64,000 bases of DNA from Diprion similis (Eukaryota > Arthropoda > Insecta > Hymenoptera > Diprionidae): the NCBI RefSeq assembly GCF_021155765.1, contig NC_060116.1:11656001-11720000 (forward strand), given 5' to 3'. Below the pieces are notes generated by a model that saw nothing but the letters and a program-made list of their open reading frames with translations, made no database searches and had not been told where the DNA came from. The stretch's first letter is position 1; each line of letters starts with the position of its first letter. The position numbers were made by a program, and so were the translations under genes. This document shows positions 15,189 through 27,800 of the stretch, in pieces.

Positions 15189-16185
15189 AACTCGAGGCAA
15201 TCTTGTACAAGGAATCGGGAAATTTGGGGTAGTAATGACGTTAGAAAGACGCGCCACCCCGCCGTTGCATACTTCCGGCCAAGGGAGGAACTGTCGCCGT
15301 GTCGTCACGTCCAATTACACACCCCACGGGTAGGCTTGTCCGCCTGGACCACCACGTGCGCGGTTGACGTCGGAATATACTATAGTTCAGCGACGCCCTC
15401 CTCCCCCCACGAGAACTGGGAAGCACGCTCGTTCCTCGAAGATTTTGTTAAGAGGAAAAAATCGATTGTAAGCAACCCGTTTAACAGGGGGGGGGGAAGG
15501 AGGAGGTGAAGCTTGGGCCGTCTAAAATTGTATCAATTTTAAAATTATTTTATTTTAAAGCAAATGAAAACACTTGGAGCGATATTAGGTTGAGGGCGTT
15601 ATTTTTTATAATTTCAAGAACATTTAAAAATTTTGTTTAGTGAAATTAATAACAAAATGGTGGCATGGCGCATATAAGTGGCGAACGGGGACGTTTTCAA
15701 TCCGTTACCGCAGATTCTTCGGTCAATTTTTACCCGATCGACGTGAAGTTTTCACATAATCTTTCAAACTTGTTTATCGATTCGAGCTCGTGGCTAGATT
15801 TTTGAATTTCAATTACGAAATTTTTTTTATAAAGAAAAACTCCAAAATGTTCTTCAAACTATAAATAATAAAGCTCTCAAGCTAAAATTGCTGGCAGCGT
15901 TTTCATATTGTTTGGAAAAAAAAACTTTTTAAAATAGGTATAATTTTAAACCGTCGAAGCTGTAACCCCCCCTCATTTAACACCTGATTATAACGTTGCA
16001 TGTTTCGTATTAGTAGACTTGACTCAATTCGTTGAAATAAAAAAAAAGGAAAAAGTATTAATAGATGTCTTATGTATGAGTGAAAACAAAGAAATAAAAT
16101 AAAATGATAATATGAGAACCTTGGAAATATTCTCTGTATATTATACCGAACTGAAATCCAATGCCATGGAGCGAAAGGTCAGGGA

Positions 16186-16202
16186 GGGGGGGGGGGGGGG
16201 GG
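16186..16202 (+). repeat. 17-base G run
   Basis: Uninterrupted run of guanines on the plus strand, the longest G run seen in the window. Homopolymer runs of this kind often have uncertain assembled length. Confidence 0.9.
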
Positions 16203-19200
16203 CACGGCTCGAGATGATTTCGATTTGACTGTATGTTTCAGGGAGCCTTTCCAGGTGCAGGGGCGGGGTTCAAGGGGGAGAAAATCGCGCACTCTAAGTC
16301 TCGTATCTCCCGAGGGACGTTTTCCCGTCGTCTTCTATCGCTTCGATTTATTGGCAGTTTTTTTCCAACCCCCCCCCCTCTCTACGTCCCTCGACCCGCT
16401 TTACGGTGGTTGAAAAATTGCGTGAAATCCTGCGTCTTGAACGAATCAATTCCAACGTAATTGAAAATGCTTTGCAATTTTGCAGAAGGGTTTTCATGAT
16501 TTTAATGATTTCGCAATCCCGCTTTACTTCCCGCATTTTCAACAGCTTGCGACCTGCGCAGCTAGGTAACGGAAAATCACATTCTCCTCTCGAGTTTTCA
16601 GAATTAAAGTTAGGTCCGGTGCAGGGTATTTATAAGTAAACGCGATCGAAAGTCTAAAAGCGAAATGGTTGCTGAAAATGTCGTCATAGCGTAACTCGTA
16701 TCTTTGTCTTGTGCCTATTTAATTCGGTTCACACTCTACTCGACTGGCATTTCATTCGTTGAAATATTATTAATACACTTTTATCTACGGAACTGTCAAC
16801 TGAATGCTTCCGTTTTGTCCAGCTGTTACGAATGATTTGCAGTCCCGTTTGCGAAGAGAATAATTTTTTTCGAGTTTCACTTGAAGCCTGTTTCAAATGG
16901 CGACAAAAAAAAAAAATCGAAAACAAAAGAAGCGAGAAGCCAAAGAAAAAAGAAATTCAAAGAATACGTAACGTTTGCATTATTTACAATTTGCCACTGG
17001 ATGTACGGTTCTTTTAATGCTGTCAAAATTTTTAATTTTAATTTGCTAATTACACACAGTCCGCATTCCTGGGGTGATAAAAAAAATTAATAAAAATAAT
17101 AATAACTCGTGAGGGGTACGTGTCACGGTGTCGTTGCGGTATATATAAGCCTCAGAGATACACAAATCCTTGTTAGTAATTTGTGGAGCCTTCTACGCAT
17201 GTGAGTCTCGCATATCAAGCTTTAAAGCTCGAGTCGATGACGCGGGCTGCTTCTGATGTGGCAATTAACTTTGAAATCGAAGACGTGCCGACAATGTTTC
17301 GTCATTATCGGAGAAGTCGCTCAAATAGACGAGTGGGCAGACAGGTAGCTCAACGATACGAGGATGACGAGGGTGAGGTCGTCAGGCCAGGGTGTCGAAT
17401 CTCTCTGGAACCTGCGTAAGAGCCATGTTTCTCAGCGTATTCCTTAAATGGATAACGCATAATAGTAATACACACACGCTATATTGTATTAAACAAATAT
17501 ATCATGTAGGTACAAGTATTGTCTACATGCCGATGAAACGGGGCAAATTGGTTCGCGAAAGCGATGCTTAATGTCAAGGTTCATCCCTGTCATATTATAA
17601 ATCTTGATCGTCGGTTAGATAGTCTCAACATAATACGCCGGCTCATGTACACGCGTGTACTTATACAGGCATCCGCACTCACACCGAAACCCGTGAAAAC
17701 TCAACCGTGATTAGTTATCTGCGTCCATATTTTCATACGGACAAACGTCTGGAATGATTATACGTAGATGCTGCGGAACTCGCGATACTATAACAGTAAT
17801 AATAATAATAATAATACAGTTGAAGGCAATTGTATCATGTAACTAGAATCGCGATTACGATACTCGTTAATCTGATTACAGGAATCAGTTCGCGTTGACT
17901 TTGTGAGACGGGGAAAATGTGGACCAAATAACTGTGGAAATTTTTTTAAAGAATTCCACTGAATGCCGATGGTTCTTAGTCCGGTGTCAATGTCATTTGC
18001 AAAGTAGCGGACTGCCGTATAAAGCACGTCGCCTTTATTGTGTAGACACGATATCGGCTTTCAGGTATTCCTTCGTAAATCGAGCATTCCGTCAAAGCAT
18101 TGCCCCGGTCACATTCGCTGATTGTATTTCCAGAGATCGCTGTTTCGCTATTGCGAGTCATCGATATCCCGTCTCAAGAATCCGAACCCAATTGAAAGAA
18201 CATGTATTCGTCTCTGGAGAGGCACGTCAGCGTCACGTTAGTTTTGACGAAACTTTTACTCCGTAGAACAGAGTGTATAACGTACGTTGGCGGTAAAAAG
18301 AGCTTTCACCCGAGACTAGGTACCGCAGAGAAAAAAATGACACATCTTTCTTTCAAAAATCAATGTCGATATCGCTTTCGGTTTAGAGACGGTGAAAAAT
18401 GTTCGCGCCGACGCGAACCGACTGGACGTAGATCGATCGACGCAGATTGTATGTAGATTTAATTTATTAACTATCGTATCTCGAAGCCGTTAGTACGTGT
18501 ACTTGTTCGAGCAGCTGATTGCGACTCAGCACGAAAGGCTCGTGTTGTAGATGGAAGCTCTGGCCACTCTCGACCCCACTCGCTTTTGTAATTCATTTGA
18601 CTCCCATTTGTTTCCCAGACGAAGCTCCGTGCGTATGCCTTTACCTATCGGGGGACGAGGAAGTCGTTCCAGGTTTCCGAGATGTCAGTGATATCACAGA
18701 CGCCTCTTCGGCTCACCGGCTTACGGACATTAATTCAATGGGGCCAATTCGGGCCTCCGAATGTCGACGGCATCGACCCGCGGCTTGCAAGCTCTCTCTG
18801 CATGCAGCCGTCGAAGAGAGCCACGAGGACTGGGTCACCGGGAACAGGAGGAGTGGCGTGTAGTGGAGCTGTTCCTTAATTCAGGACGATATATACCAGC
18901 AGCGCCAGGTTCGCGTTAGGTAATAGAGAGGCACGTGGCCTCCTTAGAGTCCCTCCAGACCTAGACGTCCTCGAGCATGCATGTTTATGACCCGAGTTCC
19001 AACGACGAATCGCCGGATTCGCTTCTCGGCTCTCTAGATCGTCCGCTCGACTGTCTAAGACAGAGCTTCTGTCCCCCTCGTCTTACACGGTCCCATGAAT
19101 ATTGAAGCGAAGGCTATATAGCTTGTCCGGATGCCTTGCTGGCAAAAGCCGGATAAATGGACAGTCCTGAATACATATGGATATGTATCCATATCCATGC

Positions 19201-19981
19201 ATATGGATGCAGGACGCGTGCATCATCAGGCCAGGATCAAGGTCGGTTCTGGGAATTTCATCGTCGATCTTCCTTTCGGATCTAACTCATACATCAACCG
19301 TCCGATGTAATCCTTGAGCGGCGATAAAATGTCTCAATTACTTTAACCCACGGATTCTCTTTGATTCGTCTTTCACCCTCTGATATATCCGTTTCCGCAT
19401 ATATCTCACTCCACGCCGGCTGAAACCTTTACTCTATTGTTGCCCAACCTTATTTTCGTAATCGTCGAAAATCAATAGAAACAATTCGGTTCACAAGTAT
19501 TCTTACAGATGCAACTTCACGACTGTAACAAACTCCTTAACTTATACGCCTTCAATTTACTTTACTTTAGGCGTTTTCTTATATACTGGGTCTAATTAAG
19601 TCGTTCTAAGTGAAATGGAAGTGACGCTCTAAATCATCGTCGTTTCACTTTCCTGACGGTATTCTGTACCGATAGCGTGATGCATAATCGATTTGACGTT
19701 TCAAAGCGTGGAACTAAAGCTCCGTGTAACGACCTTGGACCTAATCTAAGATGAGGAGATCTCGTGAAAAGTAGTAAAGTTGAGTCCGGTAGTTACCTCT
19801 TAATGCCGCGTAGGTATAACGACTGTAATATCTTACGTAGGTGGGTATATGGGAGACGACGCGAACGACCGCAAGCATAAAGCTCGGCTCTGTTACACCA
19901 GCTCTCGAACCAAGTTTCGACAAAACATCGTCGAGTTGACCGCATGCAGCGTCGACATATGAGAACGACACTCGACCGCAC

Positions 19982-20023
<42 letters not shown>
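19982..20023. repeat. (TAA)n microsatellite
   Basis: About fourteen uninterrupted TAA/AAT units. A minus-strand open frame through it encodes poly-isoleucine and is a repeat artefact. Confidence 0.95.
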
Positions 20024-20024
<1 letters not shown>

Positions 20025-22190
20025 GACTAATACCGCGCATTGAGGTGGATAGGCTGCTAGTCTGCAGCAGCGGGAGAGAAGCTGGAAGCTGATTCCTCGA
20101 CAAATGTGTTTACATACGCCTTGGTTAGCGTTAAGCACGAAATAGAGGTTCAGCTGTAGGAATTCCGGCTTCTACACGGATCGCGTAACCCCGTGTAGGT
20201 ATAACGTGCGATACCGAATTCGACCGAAACATGCCCTACATTCGCGATCATGGTGAGTTCACGTCACAGGTAGGCAGGCACCACGTCGGATGGTTGAGCG
20301 AAACCATCGTGGTTGGCAGACGTCATTTCGTGCCGAGATGACGCTGGTGTTCCAAAGTTAACTGTCACACGGATACACTGAGTCAGGCAACACGATTTGC
20401 CGCTTCCACCTGCGATAGATACGCAAATATTTGTGTTTATGTGTACCCTGTGCCACTGAACTATAAGCTCGATGCTGCTCCATTCGTCGATACCGCTGGC
20501 GAACAAACATAGTTCCGTAAGCTTGGCGCATGCAACCAGTGTTTGTGAGAAGATCCTTGAACTCCCGTAGGAATCGGCTATAAGTATCGCTTCAAGTTAT
20601 TCGACGTCTCTGGTGAAATTTGTCGAAACTTTGCTAAAGTCCGATACTCGCGACATGCGACAGAGACGGAATTTGAAGACGATTTTCAACTGAAATAGAC
20701 GTCTGCTTTTTCAGAAGACGGTGCATCTCTGGACGGAGTTTTCTATTCCTTTAGAAGCTTTCGCTGACAATGGGGGAATTGAGTGATATCTCAAAGCGAC
20801 CTGAATCGACACCACGATCAGTATAATAACCTCGTCTGCTTCGGGACAATCGAGACTAGATGCCAGCAATTATTCTCGTCTTCTTATAAGCGACCCTGAT
20901 GGTATACCGGCGGCAGTATCGCGATTAAATCCAACTCGGTACTTCGTCTTGAGCGTCTAGACGGCCTGAGCTGGTTATTGATCATCGTTAAATAGGTAAA
21001 CTTTTACCGGTAATAAACTATTATCGCACTGAAAGGAACTCGACAAATCGTTGGAAAGAGCGATACGGCTAACGAAAGTGTTTTCATTCTATTTCGGGGA
21101 GCCAAACATTCTCAAGGGTACTATACATACAAGCCGGGTATGATATATTGTGCGAAGATTGTATTATACCTATATGTACACATATGTATACCTTCGTATG
21201 TATATATTCCCTCCGCGTTGACCTATCAGGCATTTTTTTGACCACCGGATAGACGGTCGAACTCGTGGCCACTCCCAGTATCAAACGTTATCCACTATCG
21301 TCACCGATCACATGTACTAAAGTGCACATCCATATTACACCAACGGTTCTATGGTGAGTCCATTTTTCGAGCCAAAATCGAGGGTAGAGTTTATCACATC
21401 CCGGAGTACCGGATTCCAATTTATACTCTCGAAATGTGGAATCCAGTTCACCGATCAGCTTCGAGGACAGGATTTACTTACGTAGAATAAATTTCACAAC
21501 TTTGCTTTCTGTCTTTCTCTGTCTCTCTTTACGACCATTTATACATTGAATTTTAATGTCGAATGCAGTAGCCGTGTGAGTACTTATCCCTGCGGATCAT
21601 ACGGCTCACGAGTGAAGGAATTCATGAGATGCGAAACCGTTCGAAAAGTTATAATGCGACAGGTAAAGCTAAGCAGCTTCGTGGCCGCGAAGCAAACCGC
21701 GCTGAAACGTTGTTTCCGAAGGTTATTACTGAAAATCTTGTTCCATTACCGTCACACGCCCGAACGAACCTGCCGTGTTTCTGGTCGCCTACAGTGTGGT
21801 GTAACTTTTGAATCATGTTGCGAATATCACGAAGCTCACTTTTCACGGTAGTCGCAAACATCAGGTCAAATTAGTAAATATTTGAGTAAAATTCGTTGCG
21901 AGTGGCGATTATTGAACTCGAAAGAATAAGAAGATAAAATGGAAATTGAAGAAGATTATAATCACAGGGTCGTTTTTAAGTATGGGAGAGGTAGCAGGTG
22001 CATACATGAGAATACGGAGGGTAAGGATGAAAAAGATAGCGCCGCGGTGAAAAGCGGTGGTAAATGACGGTGACGGTGTTTAACGTTAGAACGGAGTGAG
22101 ATCCACTCAACGAAATGGTTATATCATTCCCTAAGAAAAATTCAACCGCTTTTCCAGTTTAATATGTCACTGGAAGCGACACCGTGTTAG

Positions 22191-22231
22191 GCAGCCAGCA
22201 GCCAGAAGGCAGAAGCCAGCAGTCAGCAGTC
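22191..22231. repeat. Degenerate GCCAGCA/AGCAGTC short tandem repeat
   Basis: Five to six imperfect 7-base units related to GCCAGCA or AGCAGTC, downstream of the Dop2R exon donor in the gene's own orientation, and therefore intronic. Confidence 0.7.
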
Positions 22232-22345
22232 ATCCACTTGACAACCACCAGCTAACGGCTCCTCAAGCAGGGAGGCTGCAAGCTCGCAGACTCTCGGATA
22301 AAAAGTACGCGTCTAGTAGCGTTACTCTCGCAAGTAAGTATATAC

Positions 22346-22383
22346 AAAGAAGAAGAAGAAGAAGAAGAAGAAGAAGAAGAAGA
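22346..22383. repeat. (AGA)n microsatellite in Dop2R intron
   Basis: About twelve AGA units (CTT on the receptor's strand), roughly 130 bases inside the intron after the coding exon's donor. Confidence 0.95.
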
Positions 22384-22510
22384 TGAAGACAAAGTATTTC
22401 AATTTTCGGGAGCATTCCCGCGAGCGTTTCTCCTTCCTGCGTGTAAGGAAGTAAGGAAAACTTAATTATTGCGAGGGTTACGAGTAACAAGGAAAGAATT
22501 GCCGGCTCAC

Positions 22511-23233
22511 CAGAACGTAGACCGCAAACGGCATGACCAGGACGGCGACGAGGAGGTCGGCGAGGGCGAGACTGACGATGAAGTAGTTGGTGACAGTCTG
22601 CAGGGCGCGTTCGCGAAAAACGGCCAGTATGACGAGGACGTTGCCGAAGAGGGTGAGGCAGGGAACAACGACCAAAATCAGGGCCCACCAATTGTTAACG
22701 TTCGATTTATCGACGTCAGATTCGTCGCACTCGACGCGGCCCGTCCCCGTGGAAATGACCGAAGTGCAGCTTCCGTTTCCGCCGGTGGTTAAGTTCAGGT
22801 TGGTCCCCTCGTAGTAAGACGTCAGGTTCGAGAAGGCCGTGTAATTCAGTCGGTTAATGTAGTCGCTTATGTCGTCGAAGACGAAGAGGTCCGATATCGA
22901 CGCGTAGCTCTCGTTCCCGGACGTCGACGCCGACGGCGAAGAGACGGGCGGACCCGGCGTCGTCGAGTCGTTTAAAAGCCCCCCGAAACCGGCCCCGAAG
23001 TCGACGCTCAGGTCGGTGGTATCCTCGATTCGCGAGGTCAGGTTCGTCCTGTAGCCCTCCTTATCAAGCTCCCCGAGGACGTCGCCGGTCTCGTTTCCTC
23101 CTCTCGCCCGGGGATCGTAGAACCTGTTGCTCGACCGAGGCTGTGCGTCGTAGTGACGCGTGATGCTGCGAACTGTTGCGTTAATCCTCGCGGCCAGGTT
23201 GCTAGCGGGCGACGACGACACCTTCGGCTCCAT
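22511..23233 (-). CDS. Dop2R: D2-like dopamine receptor, first coding exon (partial gene)
   Basis: This exon encodes the N-terminal part of an aminergic G-protein-coupled receptor that I recognise as the insect D2-like (Gi-coupled) dopamine receptor. ATG at 23,233-23,231 gives 241 residues in exactly whole codons. An in-frame TGA at 23,365-23,363 precedes it, so the upstream non-ATG extension is not needed. Residues 1-180 form a long extracellular tail with many N-glycosylation sequons (NAT, NET, NLT, NDS, NES, NYT, NGS). TM1 is about residues 182-206 with the family's GN (N198). TM2 is about 216-241 with the LALADLL core (D226, the conserved sodium-site Asp) and the MPFAVY motif. The frame ends CTG then GTGAGC, a good donor, at the place where insect homologues continue into the first extracellular loop. 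TM3-TM7 and the DRY motif are not in this exon or seen elsewhere in the window. The exon is clearly more GC-rich than its surroundings. It could be a closely related aminergic subtype, but the TM1-TM2 text favours D2-like. Confidence 0.9.
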
Positions 23234-24828
23234 GCTGTCTCGGCCCGCCGCCCTTCGCCTTCCGCTCTCTTTCCTATTCGCCTCTATTTCATCTAACGCC
23301 CCAATCAAATCACGAGATTTTCGATTCCCGAGCCCACGAAGGTCCCCGCGTTCTGCTCGCCGTCATCTCCATCTGCACACCCAATCCACCTTGCGCGAGC
23401 TTCCGCCCTCCTTTGTTGCTCTTCGATCGTCCCTCTTTTTTCCTTTTTTCCTTTTTTCCTCCTCCTCTCCCAGCTACGCGTTCTTTTTCACAATGTAGAA
23501 CTCGGCTTTTACTGCCCCGAAGAGAACCGACCCAACCCAACCTCCCGACCACCTTCACTCCACTTCGTCATCGTCGATCGGGAATTTTCTTAAAACTCAC
23601 TCCGTCCACTTCTCATCAAACGGAGACGGTCGTTACCTGGAACAGAAAGAGAACGATTCTCGTCAAACTTCTGCATGTAACTTGTAAAGGAGATATAGAC
23701 TCTAATCCTTTTCAAGGCTTGAACCAGAAAGCGTACGACTGGTTTTTATAGCTACACGTGTAACGCTGAAAATCTCTCTTATACCTGAAAGTAGAATTTT
23801 GTTTAAAAAAAATTATAATAACATCGCCTGCCGACTACATTAATCGAATTCTACAATCGCAACACGTTTTCAAATGTTTTATACGTATTATTTCTTCCAG
23901 AGTCACCTTCCTTCCATCTTCTCTTTCTTTCATCCGTGAAATGACTAGATTTCGGTCTCAAGATTCGGGTGCCATTTTTTATACACTCGCGGTTTTTATC
24001 GGTGTATCTCGTACGTGGCTGCGGTGGTGATACCACGAGACACGGAATCACCGCTCTATCGCTGCTCGACTCGGTGGATGAAGAGAAGAGGAAAAAAGGG
24101 AAGAGCGAAAGAAAAAAAATGGAGCTGAACGGAAATTACGTGTGATTTGCGCTCCAAGGCCGCCCACTCGACCCACAACCGTAGCTGCGGAGAGATCAGC
24201 AATTGGATCTAGAATCGCAGTAAGGCGCAGGTACGTATCTACAGTGAAGGTAGGCCCTTCATTTAGCTAAGATCAGCACCGAGATATATTTTATGCAACC
24301 CTTAATTTGCATGCGAGAGCCTGTCCCACAACCCCTTCCACCTTGTCATTTCAAGGACCTTCCACGCATCCATCGTCGTTTTACCTCCCCGATATACCTA
24401 TGTAAGGAAATCTTCGTAATTGTTTTTCTTTTCAATTCAAGTGATATATTTTCTATTCATCCCTCTTACCCTGACCAGTTTCACGACTGTTATCAAAGTA
24501 GGGAAAAACAAAGAAAATAGAAAGAAGCAACCCTGCACCAACAGTATGGTAAAACTTTTCCTCCATTCAAAGGCGTCCATATATCCCCGTCGTAACGCGA
24601 AAGGACATGTATATGTGCAGTGTGTATACAGCCACCTACCGTCGGGGGTAGTAAACCATGCCTTCGAGAATCACCATTCAAATCGAATAGTCAATATATA
24701 GTAAGGAACGTGAGCGTGAAGGATCAGCGAAAGGTATTTGCGGTTACGATCCATCCGACACAGCACGATATACGACGCGAGATCTGCAGGAAAAACACAT
24801 ATGATTGTGGTGCAATGGCGATGGGAGG

Positions 24829-24861
24829 AAGGGAGGGAGGGAGGGAGGGAGGGAGGGAGGG
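24829..24861. repeat. (GGGA)n microsatellite
   Basis: About eight GGGA units. It creates false Gly-Arg-Glu repeat frames on the plus strand and Pro-Ser frames on the minus strand. Confidence 0.95.
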
Positions 24862-27800
24862 TTACGAATGGTCCAGAGGCCGCAGATCATCCTCCCCGGC
24901 TGGTTTGCCATCTCGACGTAGCTCACGCTGGGAGTCCTCCTCGTAAAAGCTTCCTGCAGAAGGAAGCACCGGGGGTAGATATTATTATGGCTACTCTCCA
25001 CCCCTCCTCTGCACCCTCAGCCCTTCGTAGCTCGCGGCAACTCATTCCGTCGTCTCATAGAGCAAGCGACTGGATTCAGACCGTCGGGAGCCACTTAAAG
25101 ACAGAAATTGCCTCATCCATCCAGCGACTCAGACGTGATACCGGGTTTCCGTTGGATCCTTTGGCCCTTCGTTCTTTTCCTTGTTCCAGTGCTGACCCTT
25201 GTTGCAGGTACGACTTCGAAGGAACAGACGTCTGCTCGAGATGAAGCGTTGCAGCAGCAAGTGTTTTGGAGAACTCGGCAGCTTCTTCGGGAGAGTTTGC
25301 AATCTGATGTGAAGGACGGGGACCATCCTTGAATCGAGCGGACATCTCGATCGAGGACTTCACCACTCGAAATACTACGAGTGGACCCAATTTTGCTTGG
25401 TCTAACTTCGAGAGCGACTTGGACCAACTTCACAACTAACTTCAATTGCGACTTCCGCTTGGAAGTGCAGCGGTACACCTGACTTGAAGTGTGCATGGTT
25501 AACCTTAACTCCTTGAACGAAATGTCTCAGGGCGCAGGCAGCTCGTACGGTATTAACAAACTGACTGCGGAAAACACTCTCGAGGCTCTTTCTCAGTGGT
25601 CGACTGGAATTTAAACCATTCCACGCCAACGTTCGTAAAAACATCCTTGCCCATTCCAGCAGTCGGTATTATCCTTCGTTCCTGAAGGGAATCCTTTCCG
25701 AAACGACAACAAACGTCGCGGGTTAAGCACGCGGTTATGTAATGCCCGGAAGTAACTGTTTACTAAAGTAACGAGGATGATATTCAATGGAATTATGGAT
25801 TCAGGTAATATTGATTATTCGATCGATTTGTTAAGAGGATACCTTAGAAAAAAAACGAATTTTTGTTTTATGTTTTGCTTTTTGCACTTGAAAATTGTGT
25901 GAATCGGATGCGAAGAAATTTCGTTCTTTATTCAACATACGGTAAAGCCGTGGAATTCTGGTTGACATTGTGAAGGGAGAAACTGTGACGAAGGGAGCTT
26001 TTCGAGGAATACCAATTTCAGACATGATTCAAACCACTAGCGAGACACTGCATGAGTACAATCAATTCAAACAGGTAGGATAATACTTGTTTCATGAAAC
26101 TTTACGGATAGTCAAGATTTAATGTTCATAAAAAAAATTTGCAGTTTGACTAACGTGTCCCCTTTTACATCGTCGTTAAGCGAACGATTTCTCGGCATGA
26201 TAATTTGAGAGAAAAACGATAATATGTGTCTTCGGACTCGTTTCGGTTGTTGCGATATTTTCGTTCTTTTCATTTTCGGCCTTTTTCTTTTTTTTTTTCT
26301 TCTTCCACTTGCTTCGCAGAACAAATGTCGTCGTCGAAGCGAGAGCGTCTATTCCCGACTCGCGGTATTTTTATTTTTTTTATTTTATTTTTTTTTCTCT
26401 CTACTTTTCTAAGCGACGTACATCAAAGTTTGCCTATTCAGTCCCGACCTCCAGACGAACGGTTTCTTCGCGAGTAAATTCCAAACCGAATTCCAACCGA
26501 AAAACATTCGCTTGGGCTATGCAGAATGGCTGCGGAGAATTCGTAGCCAGACAATTCACCCGAGCGACTTACAAGGATGTTGAGAGCAAATCGTGCCGTC
26601 CACGAAAACCTTATATTATTTTCGGAAATGAAGCTGACAGTCCCTAAACGGTTTAGCTTCTACTATTCCATAAATTTAACGTAATGTGCTGCCATTAAAT
26701 CGCTGCCGACGCGACGTGACTCCGAAGAAGCAGTGAAGAAGGTAATATTATATACCTACAAATATAAAAAATACTCGAAACTTTGTCACAGAGTAATAAC
26801 GGGAAAAAGAGTAAAGGGTGAGATTTTAAATGATCCAAATTTTTCTAAATCCGGAAAAATCTACGTAACTACGTGTATTATGTAATATTATATACTCGTG
26901 CACACTGCTACGTACGAGTGTCGAGTCAAAGCATAACTCGTAATTTTTCAATCCTTCTAACCAGAAACTGAAACTTGCATGCAACTAAACGTTCACCGGT
27001 AAACAGAAATTATTTTTTATCGTGTCGGATCGCGGCGTCGACAAGACGGGATCTAATCGATACAAGAACCCAGGACCGCGGAGCAGTTTGCTATAAAAAT
27101 ATTTTCCCAACGAACGAAAGTGACCTGGTCCTATTTCGTCAACAAGAAAACAGTCGAAGAAGAAGTGGAAGAAAATTAATAGTTGACGTACAGTTCAAAT
27201 TTAGATATATAGAATTGTATTTTGATTTACTGAAATTTTCTATCACTTTCTCGAGTCTTTGGTATATTTGTGAAAAAATGTGTCGTTAAACTCGATGTGA
27301 TATTTAGAAATCAAGTTTTTCTCGACAATCTGACCAAATTAGCTTTAGGCATGCATAATTCTCACAGTTAATCGCTTGAAACGCTTCCAGAAATAACTAA
27401 TTGCGTGAATATATGTAGAAGTGGGAAATAAGGGTGGATAGAACGATCCTGGTGCAGTATCTCGTTGTACCTACTGCAGTGAGTACAATATAGGTATACT
27501 TAACAGGAAAGCAATTAGACTAAATAGCTAGTCCAATTAACAAACTAATTCTGGAAGTCAGTTTTGCGGATGCTTTTTACATACAGCGTTATGTAATCTT
27601 GAATACACCTGAAATACGATGTGTAGTACAATTTACATGAATGGCAAGAAAAAAAAAAAGAAAAAAAAAAACAAGAAAAGAAATACGCTGGAACCAACTA
27701 CTTTTTCCCGAAGCAATTTGTTCGGCTAAATTCAAAATATCATCGACAAAGGCGAGATTGAGAGAAGAATTGCTGTTTCAGGTGGCGGAGAACTGAAGTG

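Larger units (their letters stand above)
1..22510. other. Noncoding stretch, probably Dop2R intron or 3' flank
   Basis: I see no convincing exon here on either strand. The longer open frames (for example minus 10,681-11,265 and minus 8,635-9,066) recall no protein family and overlap low-complexity DNA. Because a D2-like receptor starts at 23,233 on the minus strand and its later exons must lie at lower coordinates, this stretch is most simply its first coding intron. Searching by eye for the minus-strand motifs expected in the next exon (the TM3 region with a DRY motif) found nothing. Content visible: GA, AAT and AAG microsatellites, a 17-base G run at 16,186-16,202, and a few inverted repeats listed separately. 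Confidence 0.6.

Noticed and set aside
18519-18863. 114-residue plus-strand open frame
   Set aside because: No family resemblance and no upstream or downstream exon support.
22478-22510. Continuation of the receptor frame ([10 protein letters not shown]) past TM2
   Set aside because: It reads through the GTGAGC donor; homologues continue with a different extracellular-loop sequence.
23234-23308. 25-residue upstream extension of the receptor frame
   Set aside because: It begins at a TTG; the first in-frame ATG is 23,233, with an in-frame TGA further upstream.
24738-25244. 168-residue plus-strand open frame
   Set aside because: Driven by the GGGA microsatellite and Ser/Arg-rich chance coding.
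25108-25332. Plus-strand frame resembling a signal anchor followed by a helical segment
   Set aside because: It starts at TTG, not ATG, and a splice-like site lies inside it; nothing similar is known to me.
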